Below are positions 1-9,767 of a stretch of 64,000 nucleotides of DNA, one piece after another; the first letter of the stretch is position 1, and each line of letters begins with the position of its first letter. The DNA is from Wolfiporia cocos (Eukaryota > Basidiomycota > Agaricomycetes > Polyporales > Phaeolaceae): assembly GCA_029448655.1 (NCBI GenBank), contig JACCLO010000004.1:3534001-3598000 (forward strand), in the 5' to 3' direction. Below the pieces are notes generated by a model, which had not been told where the DNA came from, did not search any database, and saw only the letters and a list, made by a program, of their open reading frames with translations. The translations under genes and the position numbers were made by a program.

Positions 1-1268
1 TTGAGCGGCGAGGAGCAAGCACAGTATGTTCTCGCGCGGGATGACTCAGGTTAGAAGTAAATGATCTTCGCTACCAATTTGGGACGCACGCGATCGCGAA
101 CGCCACCCGATCTCGATTGTCAATCTGCCGAGTCGGAGCCACTGCTGCTGGCTAACCTACATGATTCACAGAATACTTGACTGTCGCAATGTCTTGTATG
201 CTGTCGATCTGGTGCTGGCAGCATATTGCTGGTGGATGGATGTCTGGGAGGGCGTAGAGCGGACCTCAAGGAACACGACTGTGCCAGTGGACTGTTCCAG
301 CCTTGATCACTATTTCGAATTTTCAAGTTTGCGGGCGGATTATCTGCTGGCATCTTGACCAACTTGTCGTCAATACAGAATCCAAGTTCTTGGTTGCATA
401 CATCCAATGCACATAACCTATTGTCGGATTCTGGCACGCTCGGCTGTTGGACGCGAACATTCATGCTAAGCGCAAGTTGCGAGCTTTTCCGGATCAGCGG
501 ATTCTCCACGACGGACTAGCAATAACTTCATCCGCCACAACTCTGAATAACCAGCTATTGCTGCTGAATGTTTAGCAGACCCCGCAATGGCATGCCCGAC
601 CACAGCCCGAGGCAGCCCACCTACCAGGCTAACGACCAGCCGGTATCCGGTACATTTTGACAGTTACTAAGGAAGTTTGACATGCAGGGTGTTCATAGGA
701 GTAGAGTGATACCGCGTGATTGTGAGTTGTGAGGCAGGCTCGGCTCAACGGTACGTGCTATATCTTCAGTGAAAATTTTGGACTCCTGACGAATGCGAGC
801 TGCCGCACATATGTCAATGTACCACATGAGGCAAGTAGACATGGAAACTTTTCACTCAGCACAGAAATTGCTTGAAACATGGGTTGAAAGATCTGACGTT
901 GTAGGTAATATACCAAAGAATTGAAGGCGCTACAATAGTTCTTCTATGCCAGGGTCAACCACATATCTTGTAACAGCCTAGAATCCGGACTGCGTCAGCT
1001 TGCCGGCTGTCTCAGTCTCTTAGCAGCGGTCCGGCCCCTTTCCATGTGATTTAGCGGTACGATCAGTGCGGGCAGCGTCGTCGTCGTACACTACAACAGG
1101 CTATTGAGATATATGTGCCTGATCCATCATGGTATCCAGCATGCAATTTTTCAGCACGTTATAGCTGTCCGCCCTTCCGCTTCTCCGCAACATTCGGAAG
1201 TCTGGCACCCGATTCCCACATCATTGTCCCTCCATCCTCCGCATCCGGTTCACTGCAAAGTCGGCCGT
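1..1268. other. Left edge, no gene recognised
   Basis: I see no coding region with recognisable family motifs here. The longest open stretch (minus strand, about 120-509) has no motif I recognise and no neighbouring exon that extends it. The last few hundred bases must hold the promoter of the interrupted 7-TM gene that starts at 1269. Confidence 0.5.
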
Positions 1269-1426
1269 ATGACGCAGCTCCGCCTTGTCGATGTCAATCT
1301 TGCGACGGTGGCCATCGAAGGGCTCTTGTTTGGTGCCTTTCTGGTGACTGCTGTCGCTGCATTATATCTGCATCTAATCCGTGCAGGCTCTCTGAAGTCA
1401 ACTGACGGTTTATCCTCATTCCGCGC
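1269..1426 (+). pseudogene. 5' exon of a 7-TM membrane protein gene, cut by a retrotransposon
   Basis: This is the N-terminal coding piece of a basidiomycete seven-helix membrane protein. The ATG at 1269 opens a frame whose first transmembrane helix (about residues 15-38) follows a short polar start. The frame reads to base 1426 and stops in the middle of an Ala codon, exactly where the LTR element begins. The same frame resumes after the element at 11093 (Arg-Ala-Tyr-Phe across the join), and the five bases CGCGC are present on both sides. The rest of the gene is at 11088-12352. Removing the element and one target copy would give an open frame of about 335 residues. As it stands the exon runs into LTR sequence, so no full protein can be made from this allele. 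The function of the family is unknown to me. Confidence 0.8.
1422..1426. repeat. Target site duplication, left copy
   Basis: The bases CGCGC directly precede the left LTR and recur directly after the right LTR at 11088-11092. A 5-bp duplication is the normal size for Ty3/gypsy integration. Confidence 0.9.
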
Positions 1427-2045
1427 TAACACAAGATAACACTTACTTGTTATGATCTTGGTATTGCTGGTTAGGCAAGAGATAAAGCAGATGTTAAGCA
1501 GGATACGTTGAGTGGTTAACTCGTAGTATGAATGCAATGAATAGAACTGAGGCAATAGCGCTCAGCAAGTCCAGTATATATACATGATAAATAAGACCCC
1601 TAACAGTCTTATTAGGTAATACTAACGTCCGTATTCGTATGTACAAGTCCCCAGGTACCTAAGTACTTAGTAATATACGATAAATACATATGCCGATCAA
1701 AACCGGGATATAGAAAGGCGGCGTAGGCCGCACGAATGGCGTTTTGCGCTCTTGTCATTACAAAGACGGGGCGTGACCAAAGCCCGGTCCGCTGACGTTT
1801 ATACGCTGACTGCTTCCGGACGGAATGTCCGATTGGCTGGAACTAGACATGTGACTGATGGTAACTACTAGTGATAAGATAAGACCGTCGTTACGGGAGA
1901 TAACGCGGCCATCATTCGGCACGTATGTAACCGTAAACTTATGAACCAGATAAGCTAGTTATTGGTCTAGAAAGTCATAGATAATTCGTAGAATTGCCGG
2001 AAAAATAGTAAGAAATATAGGGAAACTAGGAGAATTCTTGTGACA
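1427..2045 (-). repeat. 3' LTR (619 bp)
   Basis: This copy lines up base for base with 10469-11087 at a constant offset of 9042, and I found no difference by eye. In element orientation it begins TGTCACA and ends TGTGTTA, an imperfect terminal inverted repeat. Because the coding strand is minus, this left copy is the downstream LTR. Identity of the two LTRs implies very recent insertion. Confidence 0.95.
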
Positions 2046-2058
2046 TTACCCCCCCCTT
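2046..2058 (-). other. Polypurine tract
   Basis: On the element strand, AAGGGGGGGG followed by TAA lies directly against the start of the 3' LTR. Position and composition fit the plus-strand primer site of LTR retroelements. Confidence 0.8.
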
Positions 2059-2135
2059 AGATTTCAACGACCCCGTTGAGAGTAGAAATGGTGCTAGAGC
2101 CCATTGAAGGGTTAGACTTTACGATTTTTCTACTT

Positions 2136-5100
2136 TTATCGTCCTGTCGATCCAAAACCTTGTGTACCGCGCTTGGTTGGCTTGTTGAACTGCTCGTTGT
2201 AGGGCCCACTTCCATGTAGGTGAGGTCGAATTTCTTTCTCGAACTTCTCCTTGGTCATGGATTCCTGTATTTCGGGCGTGATTGCTACTTCGCAGATTAG
2301 CTGAGCAATTCGGTCGCCTTTCTTTACTTGGTACGAGTCTCCCGTGAGGTTCATCAACATGACAAAGACTTCTCCGCGGTAGTCATGATCTATTACCCCT
2401 GCGAGGACATCGATGCCCTTTTTCGCAAGTCCAGATCTTGGCGCTATCCGACCGTATGTCCCATATGGAACTTTGATACGAATATCGGTGGGAACCGAGG
2501 CGGATTTCCATGAATTAATTAGGATATCCTGCGCGGCGTATAGATCATAGCCGATCGCATCGGTTGTTCCCCTGGTCGGTAGTTTGCCATTGACTCCTAC
2601 TTCGATTTCTAAGTCTTCGTTGAACTCAACATCGGAATGTACCCATTGCCCTGTAAAGGGGTCGCGCTTGTAGTACACTTTCGGTTGTGTAGGATCAACA
2701 TTGTCTCGATATTGGGGCCAGTCATCGGGCCAGACACATGTGTCCGAATCCCAATCTGGTGAATCAGGGTCGAAGACGGCTATCGTTTGCCGTGTTCCGC
2801 CGAGTCTAGTTGATCGGCGAAGGGGTTGATTTGGGTCGGTACTAAGGGCTGAATATTTTGCCTTGTACTCGTCCAATATCTCCTTAGCGTTAGCCAGATG
2901 TTCCTCGATTTCCCATGTGTCTTCCGCAGGTCCGGTGCCTTTCCAATGGATAAGGTATTCCCACCGGCCGCGTCGGTTGCGATGGTCGAGAATGGCTTCC
3001 ACTTCCCATTCTTCCGGGTCTTCCATTTCCGTTGGCCTGTCGGCCGCTGGAGGGTGACTTTTCTGACCTTCGATGGTGGATTCCTTGTACATGACCAATT
3101 TTGAAGCATGGAACACAGGGTGGTAAGCCCTATATTGTGCATCCATGTACACCTTGAACGTTACCGGTCCCAATTTCTCCGTGATTCGGAATGGGCCGAT
3201 GTAGCGAGGGGCTAGACTTCTTTCGGTGTCTTGCCAGCTTCGCACGTCCACGAGTACTTTGTCGCCCACTTTGAAGGGAACGACTTGCTTCTTTTGGTCA
3301 TAGTACCAGGACCATCTTTCGGCTGCAATTTTCATCGCTGCCTTAGCTTTCTCTTGTGCAGAGAACCGCGTGTTCGCAATTTCTACTAAGTCTTTGTTTC
3401 GACTTGGTTCGAAACTGCTTGGTCCTGCAATAGGATGACGACCTAATTCTACCAGGAATGGGGATTCCTTGGTAGTTTCGCTAGCTGCATTATTGTACGC
3501 GAATTCCGCTGTTGGCAGAAACTCCGACCAGTTATCTTTTTGGTACGTGTTTATGTAGCACCGTAGATACTGTTCGAGTATTTGATTCACTCGTTCGGTT
3601 TGTCCATCTGCCTGTGGATGGTACGCAGTAGTCATCGACCTTTGAATCCCTAGCAGGGTGCACCATTCACCAAATAGTTTTGAGGCGAATTGTGTCCCTC
3701 TGTCCGATACTATCTGTTTCGGCAACCCATGTAAGGGGTATACCTTTTGATAGAGTATCGTAGCTAGGTCTTTCGTTGAGAAGGTGTTTTCGATTGGGAA
3801 AAACCTTGCTCTTTTGGTCAACCGATCCACTACGACCATGATCGCGTCATGCATTCCCGATGGGGGTAGCTGTGTAATCAGGTCTATTGTCACCACTTCC
3901 CACGGGCCTGACGGCACCGGTAAGGGTTGCAGGGGGCCGTACGGCTTCTGCGGGTGGTTCTTCATACGTTGGCATGTGTCACATCCGTCTACGTATTTTT
4001 TGACGTAAACGAACATTCCGGGCCACCAATAGTTGCGGCTTAGCAATTCGTACGTTTTGTAACGTCCGAAATGCCCAGCTGACTTGTAATCGTGATGATA
4101 CTCGACCACCTGCTGTCTGATATCCGCTGGTGTAGCTGGAACGTAGACTTTGCCTCTTCGGAGGAGTAACCCTCCTTTGTAGTTCCATTCTGATAGGTCT
4201 TTTTTGAATTCACGAGGGCCGGATGAGAGCAGCTCCTTGTAATCCTTTGTGACCTTGTCGTCTAGCAACGCTTTGCGAATCTCTCGAAGTATCGATTCGT
4301 CTTCCGATTGTGGGGCAGCATGGGAGGTATCAAGAGCCATTGCCATGTACTCTTGCTCGAACCACTCAGGTTTCAGAAGAACCTGGTTGCGATTATCAAG
4401 ATCCACCCCCTCCTCATGGTCTGGCCGCCTGGACAGAGGATCCGCGGTTAGCATTGTTTTGCCAGGTTTGTGCTTCATTTGGAAGTTGAAGCGTGAGAGG
4501 TACAGTGCCCAACGGGCTTGTCGTCTCGTCAGTTTTTGCGCCGTTTTGAAATAGGTCAGGTTTAGATGATCCGACCATATCTCGAATTTTTCAGGGTGTC
4601 CCTCTAGGTAGTGTCGCCACTCCTCTAGAGCCCTGATGACAGCCAACATTTCCTTGTCGTAGATCTCGTAGTTCCTTTCCGGGGCACTTAGCGACTTGCT
4701 ATAGTACGCCACGGGGTGGAATTTTTTATCCGTAGGATCTAACTGAGATAGTACTGCTCCGGTAGCAAAGTCTGATGCATCTGTTTCTACGCGGAAGGGC
4801 TGATCGTGCGACGGAATTCGAAGCACGGGCGCTTTGGTAAATGCTTCCTTTAGGGTTTGGAAGGCATTTTCCTGCTCGGCGTCCCAATGCCAAGCTTCTG
4901 ACTTCTTGGTCAGCATGGTGAGTGGTTTGGCTATTTTTGAGAAGCCTTCTATGAATCGCCTGTAGAAGTTGGCGAATCCAAGGAAAGCTTGAACCTCTTT
5001 GACCTTAGTAGGTCTGGGCCAGTCCTGAACTCCGGCGTACTTTTTCGGATCCATCATGATGTTACCGTCGGAAATGATCATTCCTAGGTATTCGATGGAA

Positions 5101-6563
5101 GATTGTTCGAAAAAGCACTTTTCGGGCTTAGCATACAAGTCCGAGTCCTTCAGGGTTTGGAGAACCCCTTTGGTAAGTCGCCGATGTTCCTCCATATCAT
5201 TCCCGAAAATCAAGATGTCGTCTAGGTAGACAACCACCTTGCCGGTCCGAATGAACGGTGCGAGGATAGAATTCATCATCGCTTGGAACGTTGCGGGGGC
5301 ATTGCAGAAACCGAAATACATTACCGTTGCCTCGTATAGTCCACGGTGTGTAATAAACGCCGTCTTCCATTCATCACCTTCCTTGATGCGGACATTGTTA
5401 TATCCCCATCTAAGGTCGATTTTGGTGAAGATGGTCGCATGAGACAATTGATCGATGAGATCATCGATCCGAGGTATCGGATAACGATTTTTCACGGTTA
5501 TTTCGTTTAGCCTCCTGTAATCGACAACCATCCGCAGTCCTCCGTCCTTTTTATGGACAAAGAAGACCGGGGATGCCATTGGACTTTCGGATGGTCGAAT
5601 GTAACCTTTCCGTAGTTCGGTGTCTATCCACTCATCCAAGCTATTACGCTCTTGGGGAGACATTTTGTATGGTTTTACCGGGGGAGGAAGCTGCGCATCT
5701 GGTTCAAGCACTATGGCGTGATCCCAGGGCTTCCGTTCCGGCATCCTCTCTGACGCCTTTTGTGAGAACACCGTTGGCCCATACTCTTGATATTGTTCGG
5801 GCACTAACGATCGCCATTTTTCAATGTCAATCGGTGGTGTGTTTTCCTCACGGTCGTCTGCTTCGTCGAGGTCTTTGTCAAGTACCTCGGCTACCAACTG
5901 TGTCAGCAGGTTCATTTCCTCATCGTCAAGGGTTGCCACCCAAGCGATCAAGGGATTTTCGGGGTCCTCCTCTCCTAATATGTCCACGGGAGTGTCCCAA
6001 ATCGAATTTACTTCGATGATTTCCTTTTCTGGGAGTTCGACTGCTTCCTCCTCAGAAGGGCGGTTGCCCTTTTTTCTGGCGTAGGGTTGGTCGTGTGTAC
6101 AGCGTGCATATTCCATTTCTCCTTTCCTCCAATCAAAGGTAGGATTGTGGAGACGTAACCAGTCATAGCCAAGGATTAGGTCTGGTTCTAGGTGCATGAC
6201 CGTCAGACCTATTTTTTCCTTGTGTGTGCCATGTTGCATGAATGCTTTTACTGATTGCGTTAAGCGGCCGGCGACGTTTTCTGTTCCGTCTGCGTTTGTA
6301 ACCGTAATAGGAAACGCTAGTTTGTCGGTGACCAGCTTATGTTTATCGACCAATCGTTGTGATATGACCGATATGGTTGCACCGCTGTCGATTAAAGCCA
6401 GAGCCTGCACTTTTTGCCCATATACCCAGAGTGTTACTTCGACACGGAATGATCGAGCGAAGTCGCGCGCATCGTTGCCAAAAATATGATACATTGACTC
6501 GAATACACTCTTTACAGCGGGTACGGGACTAAAATTACACGGGAGCACAAGTGGGCAGGTCAT
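2136..6563 (-). CDS. Pol polyprotein: protease, RT, RNase H, integrase, chromodomain, dUTPase
   Basis: About 1475 residues from the ATG at 6563, which shares its A with the gag stop (TGATG). Visible parts: aspartic protease with IDSGAT near residue 60; reverse transcriptase at about 295-465 with the YLDD box; RNase H at about 545-690 (ETDAS start); integrase HHCC zinc finger (CDTCQ) then the catalytic core with SDRGTQF and HPQADGQTE; a GPF module; a chromodomain near 1140-1200 (EWEVEAIL, YLIHWKG, DTWE). The last 150 residues form a trimeric-type dUTPase with all five motifs visible: GYDLYAA, PRSGL, GVIDHDYRGEV, GDRIAQL and a final RGTQGFGSTG. dUTPase keeps uracil out of newly made cDNA, so its role here is presumably protection of reverse transcripts. 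The frame is open to its stop at 2136. The polyprotein should be cut by its own protease. Confidence 0.95.
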   Translation of the reverse strand: MTCPLVLPCNFSPVPAVKSVFESMYHIFGNDARDFARSFRVEVTLWVYGQKVQALALIDSGATISVISQRLVDKHKLVTDKLAFPITVTNADGTENVAGRLTQSVKAFMQHGTHKEKIGLTVMHLEPDLILGYDWLRLHNPTFDWRKGEMEYARCTHDQPYARKKGNRPSEEEAVELPEKEIIEVNSIWDTPVDILGEEDPENPLIAWVATLDDEEMNLLTQLVAEVLDKDLDEADDREENTPPIDIEKWRSLVPEQYQEYGPTVFSQKASERMPERKPWDHAIVLEPDAQLPPPVKPYKMSPQERNSLDEWIDTELRKGYIRPSESPMASPVFFVHKKDGGLRMVVDYRRLNEITVKNRYPIPRIDDLIDQLSHATIFTKIDLRWGYNNVRIKEGDEWKTAFITHRGLYEATVMYFGFCNAPATFQAMMNSILAPFIRTGKVVVYLDDILIFGNDMEEHRRLTKGVLQTLKDSDLYAKPEKCFFEQSSIEYLGMIISDGNIMMDPKKYAGVQDWPRPTKVKEVQAFLGFANFYRRFIEGFSKIAKPLTMLTKKSEAWHWDAEQENAFQTLKEAFTKAPVLRIPSHDQPFRVETDASDFATGAVLSQLDPTDKKFHPVAYYSKSLSAPERNYEIYDKEMLAVIRALEEWRHYLEGHPEKFEIWSDHLNLTYFKTAQKLTRRQARWALYLSRFNFQMKHKPGKTMLTADPLSRRPDHEEGVDLDNRNQVLLKPEWFEQEYMAMALDTSHAAPQSEDESILREIRKALLDDKVTKDYKELLSSGPREFKKDLSEWNYKGGLLLRRGKVYVPATPADIRQQVVEYHHDYKSAGHFGRYKTYELLSRNYWWPGMFVYVKKYVDGCDTCQRMKNHPQKPYGPLQPLPVPSGPWEVVTIDLITQLPPSGMHDAIMVVVDRLTKRARFFPIENTFSTKDLATILYQKVYPLHGLPKQIVSDRGTQFASKLFGEWCTLLGIQRSMTTAYHPQADGQTERVNQILEQYLRCYINTYQKDNWSEFLPTAEFAYNNAASETTKESPFLVELGRHPIAGPSSFEPSRNKDLVEIANTRFSAQEKAKAAMKIAAERWSWYYDQKKQVVPFKVGDKVLVDVRSWQDTERSLAPRYIGPFRITEKLGPVTFKVYMDAQYRAYHPVFHASKLVMYKESTIEGQKSHPPAADRPTEMEDPEEWEVEAILDHRNRRGRWEYLIHWKGTGPAEDTWEIEEHLANAKEILDEYKAKYSALSTDPNQPLRRSTRLGGTRQTIAVFDPDSPDWDSDTCVWPDDWPQYRDNVDPTQPKVYYKRDPFTGQWVHSDVEFNEDLEIEVGVNGKLPTRGTTDAIGYDLYAAQDILINSWKSASVPTDIRIKVPYGTYGRIAPRSGLAKKGIDVLAGVIDHDYRGEVFVMLMNLTGDSYQVKKGDRIAQLICEVAITPEIQESMTKEKFEKEIRPHLHGSGPYNEQFNKPTKRGTQGFGSTGR

Positions 6564-8800
6564 CACATGTGCTCGGTGGGAAAACCCGAGGCAGAGCTTC
6601 CGTAGATGCCCAGGGTGTTTGCGGAGTCGGCTATCCGCTTGCGAAGCCAGGGCAGATGTGTCCTGATGGAGTCGCCCGACGGTGTAGGCGCAGTCGAAGT
6701 CGAACCAGTTGACTGGGTCTGGACGGGGCTGGTGCTTTCAGCCGATCGCACCGGGCTCCCGCTTTGCTCCTCATCGCTGATGCGCGTAGTGGGGGCCAGA
6801 GGAACCACCTCTGGTTGTTTCGGAACGTTGGTCCGGATGGTCCCTACGGTGGCTTGGGGGGACTCATCTTCGTCGTCAGTCACCAGTTCCTGGGTGCTGA
6901 CGATTCGGACTTTGTATTTTTTCTTCGGGTCCAATTTCTTCTGGCCCGACTGTTGCGTTCCGCTCGACGAGCCTGTCGGCTTCGTCGTTCCGCTTCCACT
7001 ACTGGCCGGCTTGGCTTCCTTCGGCTTGTTCTTAGGGTTCTCAGGACAGTCGCCCCATTTGTGTTGTCCGGGGTGCTTGCGACAGTCCTTCCCGTAAGAG
7101 CCGGTTTCCTTTGCCTTGCCTTTGCCTTTGTCATCAGCCTTGGCAGGCTTCGACGTAGCTTTGTCGGCGGTCTTGCCAGACCCCGACGACTCCTTCCTTT
7201 TTTCTTCCTCAAAGATCTTGCCTTTGAGCTTATCCGGGTATTGCCTCTTGTAGAGGTCGATGGCCATATCGAGGTATACCTCCCAGTCGGTCGGCATTGT
7301 AAAGCCGGGCACCGATTCCAAGGTAGCGAGGGTTTCTCGCACCTTTTCCGGGAGGATCCGTTTGATGTGACTGAACAACGTCTTGTTGTCAGTCTCGGCC
7401 AGGCGAGCCAGGGTCCTGAGCTTCTGTGCCCAAGAAAAGAAGTCCGATTGGAGCTTCTTTTTCCCTTCGTCTCCGAAGTACCCTTCAATCTCCTTTTTGG
7501 CAATTTCCTTGTCCGTCTTTTTGCCGTACACCTTCTCTATCGTTTCCACAAACGTTTTCCAGGTGTGCCCCGAGGTTTGTCCGGCGGCGATTTTATCAAC
7601 TACCGGCGACATGTATTGGTAGGCCTCGCCCGTAAGCCGTAGCAGGGCTTGGCGGACCTTGTCTTCCTCGAGGGTCACCTTGGCGTCCGCGAAATACATG
7701 CCCATCTTTTGGATCCATTCTTTTGATGAAATGGAGTCTTTAGGGCCCGAGAATTTGGGCGGCTGAGCCGGTTTGGTCTGTTGGAAGTTGACCGTTGTGG
7801 CTGCTGCTGTCGCGGCTGCCGGTGCGTTTTTTAGAGCGGTTAACTCCGCTTCGAGTTGGTCAATTCTATTAATTAGTGCCGTGACCTGGGCACCGCTGGG
7901 TCCCGCGGTTGGGACTGCCGGACGCTTTTGCAGTACTGCGATGTCTTTTTCTATGCGGACGAACCGATTTTCGGAAAGGGTATCCAATTGTTGCCGCAAA
8001 CTCTCCGCTTCCTCTAGTGCTTCTATTCTATTTTGAAGCACCTGGTTATGACTCCGAATCTGGTTGGTCTTGTTCCAGACCATTTCCATATTCGCGTCTA
8101 CACGGCTTTTGTATGCCGCGAGGTTGCTGTAGAGGTGGTTTTTGGCTTGGTACAGCGCCTCCCTGTAAGCTTCTTTTCCCACCTGCAGAACTTCGTCTGA
8201 GGCGGCCACTTCCAGAGTGCGCTGCAACCTTCCCATCAATTCGTTTTCGCTTCTTTCCGGCTGCGCGACTATTTCCAGGGTTCCCCTTTCATAGGAGGGG
8301 AGGAGATCGGGGAGCGATCCAAAGAGGGGCTCCGTGCTGACTGGTTCCTCCGGCCGTGGAGTCTCGCTGCCTTCGGGGGTGACGACTGCTCGGCGTACGG
8401 GTGTTTCCGGGTTGAAGAGCCTGGCGGCTCTCGTGCGTGGCGACGCTTCTTCCTGTGAGTACCAGTGGACGTCACCGTACAGGACTATGAGGTCCGACAG
8501 GGGGATGGCGGTGCAATAGTTGTCCCACCTCCACCACGATATGTGGTTCCTAGTCGAATCTTCCCCATAGTACTTGATGTACGCCGTATGGTTTACATTC
8601 AGGAATGGGCGCACATGCGCCGGAATTGAGTTGAAGGAGGTGACACTCCCCCTAACTCTGATGCCGAATACGACTCGCAGATAGTCCATCAAGCAGGTCT
8701 GCTCTCCGGGCCATGCATGCTTGCCGACGGCGGGGCGGTAGGCCGTAGCCACCTTGTGGGTGTTGTACAAAGCGCCTTGGACGATTGTGTAAGACACCAT
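6563..8800 (-). CDS. Gag polyprotein
   Basis: About 745 residues from the first ATG at 8800; the frame is open a little further upstream but only with non-ATG codons, and a TGA lies in frame in the repeat before it. The N-terminal third is unlike anything I can name. A coiled-coil stretch follows (about residues 190-320, many Glu/Leu/Arg heptads), then a capsid-like helical region (start near KFSGPKDS, about 350-540), then a Lys/Gly-rich linker and a Cys-His cluster (CRKHPGQHKWGDC) that looks like a divergent zinc knuckle seen in basidiomycete gypsy elements. The tail is Ser/Thr/Pro-rich. It ends in TGA at 6565-6563, whose A starts pol. Gag forms the virus-like particle and binds the genomic RNA. 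Confidence 0.9.
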   Translation of the reverse strand: MVSYTIVQGALYNTHKVATAYRPAVGKHAWPGEQTCLMDYLRVVFGIRVRGSVTSFNSIPAHVRPFLNVNHTAYIKYYGEDSTRNHISWWRWDNYCTAIPLSDLIVLYGDVHWYSQEEASPRTRAARLFNPETPVRRAVVTPEGSETPRPEEPVSTEPLFGSLPDLLPSYERGTLEIVAQPERSENELMGRLQRTLEVAASDEVLQVGKEAYREALYQAKNHLYSNLAAYKSRVDANMEMVWNKTNQIRSHNQVLQNRIEALEEAESLRQQLDTLSENRFVRIEKDIAVLQKRPAVPTAGPSGAQVTALINRIDQLEAELTALKNAPAAATAAATTVNFQQTKPAQPPKFSGPKDSISSKEWIQKMGMYFADAKVTLEEDKVRQALLRLTGEAYQYMSPVVDKIAAGQTSGHTWKTFVETIEKVYGKKTDKEIAKKEIEGYFGDEGKKKLQSDFFSWAQKLRTLARLAETDNKTLFSHIKRILPEKVRETLATLESVPGFTMPTDWEVYLDMAIDLYKRQYPDKLKGKIFEEEKRKESSGSGKTADKATSKPAKADDKGKGKAKETGSYGKDCRKHPGQHKWGDCPENPKNKPKEAKPASSGSGTTKPTGSSSGTQQSGQKKLDPKKKYKVRIVSTQELVTDDEDESPQATVGTIRTNVPKQPEVVPLAPTTRISDEEQSGSPVRSAESTSPVQTQSTGSTSTAPTPSGDSIRTHLPWLRKRIADSANTLGIYGSSASGFPTEHM

Positions 8801-8862
8801 TGCTGGACAGTATTCGTCAGCTTGAGTTATTTTCTTCCTTAAACGATAATTCAAGAAAAGAG

Positions 8863-8943
8863 TGCCTTTTCAGGACTTAAATGCCTTTTCAGGACTTTTC
8901 GCAATCAATGCCATGCACCAAAGATAATGCCTTTTCAGGACTT
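8863..8943 (-). repeat. Three copies of a 16-bp repeat between ORF0 and gag
   Basis: Identical 16-bp units (plus strand TGCCTTTTCAGGACTT) lie at 8863-8878, 8882-8897 and 8928-8943. On the element strand each contains CCTGAAAAGG, which can fold as a 3-bp stem with a GAAA loop. They start nine bases after the ORF0 stop and end before the gag ATG. One copy puts a TGA in the gag frame, so gag is not fused to ORF0. A role in RNA packaging, dimerisation or reinitiation is possible but only a guess. Confidence 0.85.
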
Positions 8944-8951
8944 TCTATCTA

Positions 8952-9767
8952 CTACAGCTGGGGTTTGCCGAGGTCGAAGTTGAGACCGCTATGTACTAGG
9001 TGTGTTTTTAAGTACGTAACGTGCTGTTTCACGTCTAGGTCTCCAAAAACGTGCTCCACCCTCCTGAGATATTTTTCAAGGCGGCGGAGGTCTTCGTTCT
9101 TCATGGAGTCCTGACGGACCCTTTGCTCCAGGTGTGTGGAGAGATCGTCGAAGTCGGTGATGAGGGTGGTGAATTTTGCTATGATGGGGGCCGTGGTGGT
9201 TGCGTCGGGGACCTTCCATAGGCGGAAAAGATTCTTGTGGGCGGCGTTCATCTGTTTGTCGACGTCCAAGAACCAGTCCCACTTTTTCTCCGTGCAATGG
9301 ACGTCCCTGGGGTTCGCAAGACCCCGTTTCTCGACCCATTCGGCCGGCATCCTAAGCTCCTCCACCCTTTCCAACAGCGACTTCTTTGGGGGCTCGATTC
9401 GCTCCCGAAGACTCCTCACCATCCTCTCTTCCTCAACCCTCTTCCTGGCTGCCTCGGCGATTAGCTGATCCAGGCTTTGTTTTTGGATCCGAGCCTCGAG
9501 CTTCTCCTTCTGTGGAAGAAGCTTGTTGAGCTTCTTTCGCCTGATGTCGTCGAGGGCTGCCTCGTGGTTGACCCTTCGGATCTCCTCTGGGTCGGGGTTC
9601 GGCTTCCTGTAGAAGACGTCTTTGCCCTTTCGGGACTTTCCTCGCTTTGGGGCTGTGACCGCGGAGATGCGGTCTTCGAGCGATTTAGAGGCGGCAATGT
9701 GCCATTCCTCGCGCTCCCCCGTAGCGGCGTTTCTCGGAGTAACCGTGAAACGTGGTGCTTTCGGCAT
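8952..9767 (-). CDS. ORF0, unknown basic coiled-coil protein of the retrotransposon
   Basis: A 271-residue frame starting at a clear ATG (9767) and ending in TAG, lying between the element leader and gag. I do not recognise the family. The N-terminal 70 residues are basic (runs such as KRGKSRKGKD). Residues about 75-150 are rich in Lys, Glu, Arg and Leu with heptad spacing and should form a coiled coil. The C-terminal part is a compact mixed region with conserved-looking Trp residues (KKWDWFLDVD) and a last helix containing KYLRRVEHVFG. There is no zinc finger and no protease or capsid motif. An additional ORF ahead of gag is not part of the standard Ty3/gypsy plan. As the first ORF of the transcript it would be translated most efficiently, so it may be an RNA-binding or structural factor. 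Confidence 0.75.
   Translation of the reverse strand: MPKAPRFTVTPRNAATGEREEWHIAASKSLEDRISAVTAPKRGKSRKGKDVFYRKPNPDPEEIRRVNHEAALDDIRRKKLNKLLPQKEKLEARIQKQSLDQLIAEAARKRVEEERMVRSLRERIEPPKKSLLERVEELRMPAEWVEKRGLANPRDVHCTEKKWDWFLDVDKQMNAAHKNLFRLWKVPDATTTAPIIAKFTTLITDFDDLSTHLEQRVRQDSMKNEDLRRLEKYLRRVEHVFGDLDVKQHVTYLKTHLVHSGLNFDLGKPQL

Noticed and set aside
120..509. 129-codon open frame near the left edge
   Set aside because: No recognisable motif or neighbouring exon; reported only as intergenic.
6764..7642. 292-codon open frame on the plus strand inside gag
   Set aside because: Antisense to the Gag capsid region; composition mirrors gag and no family is seen.
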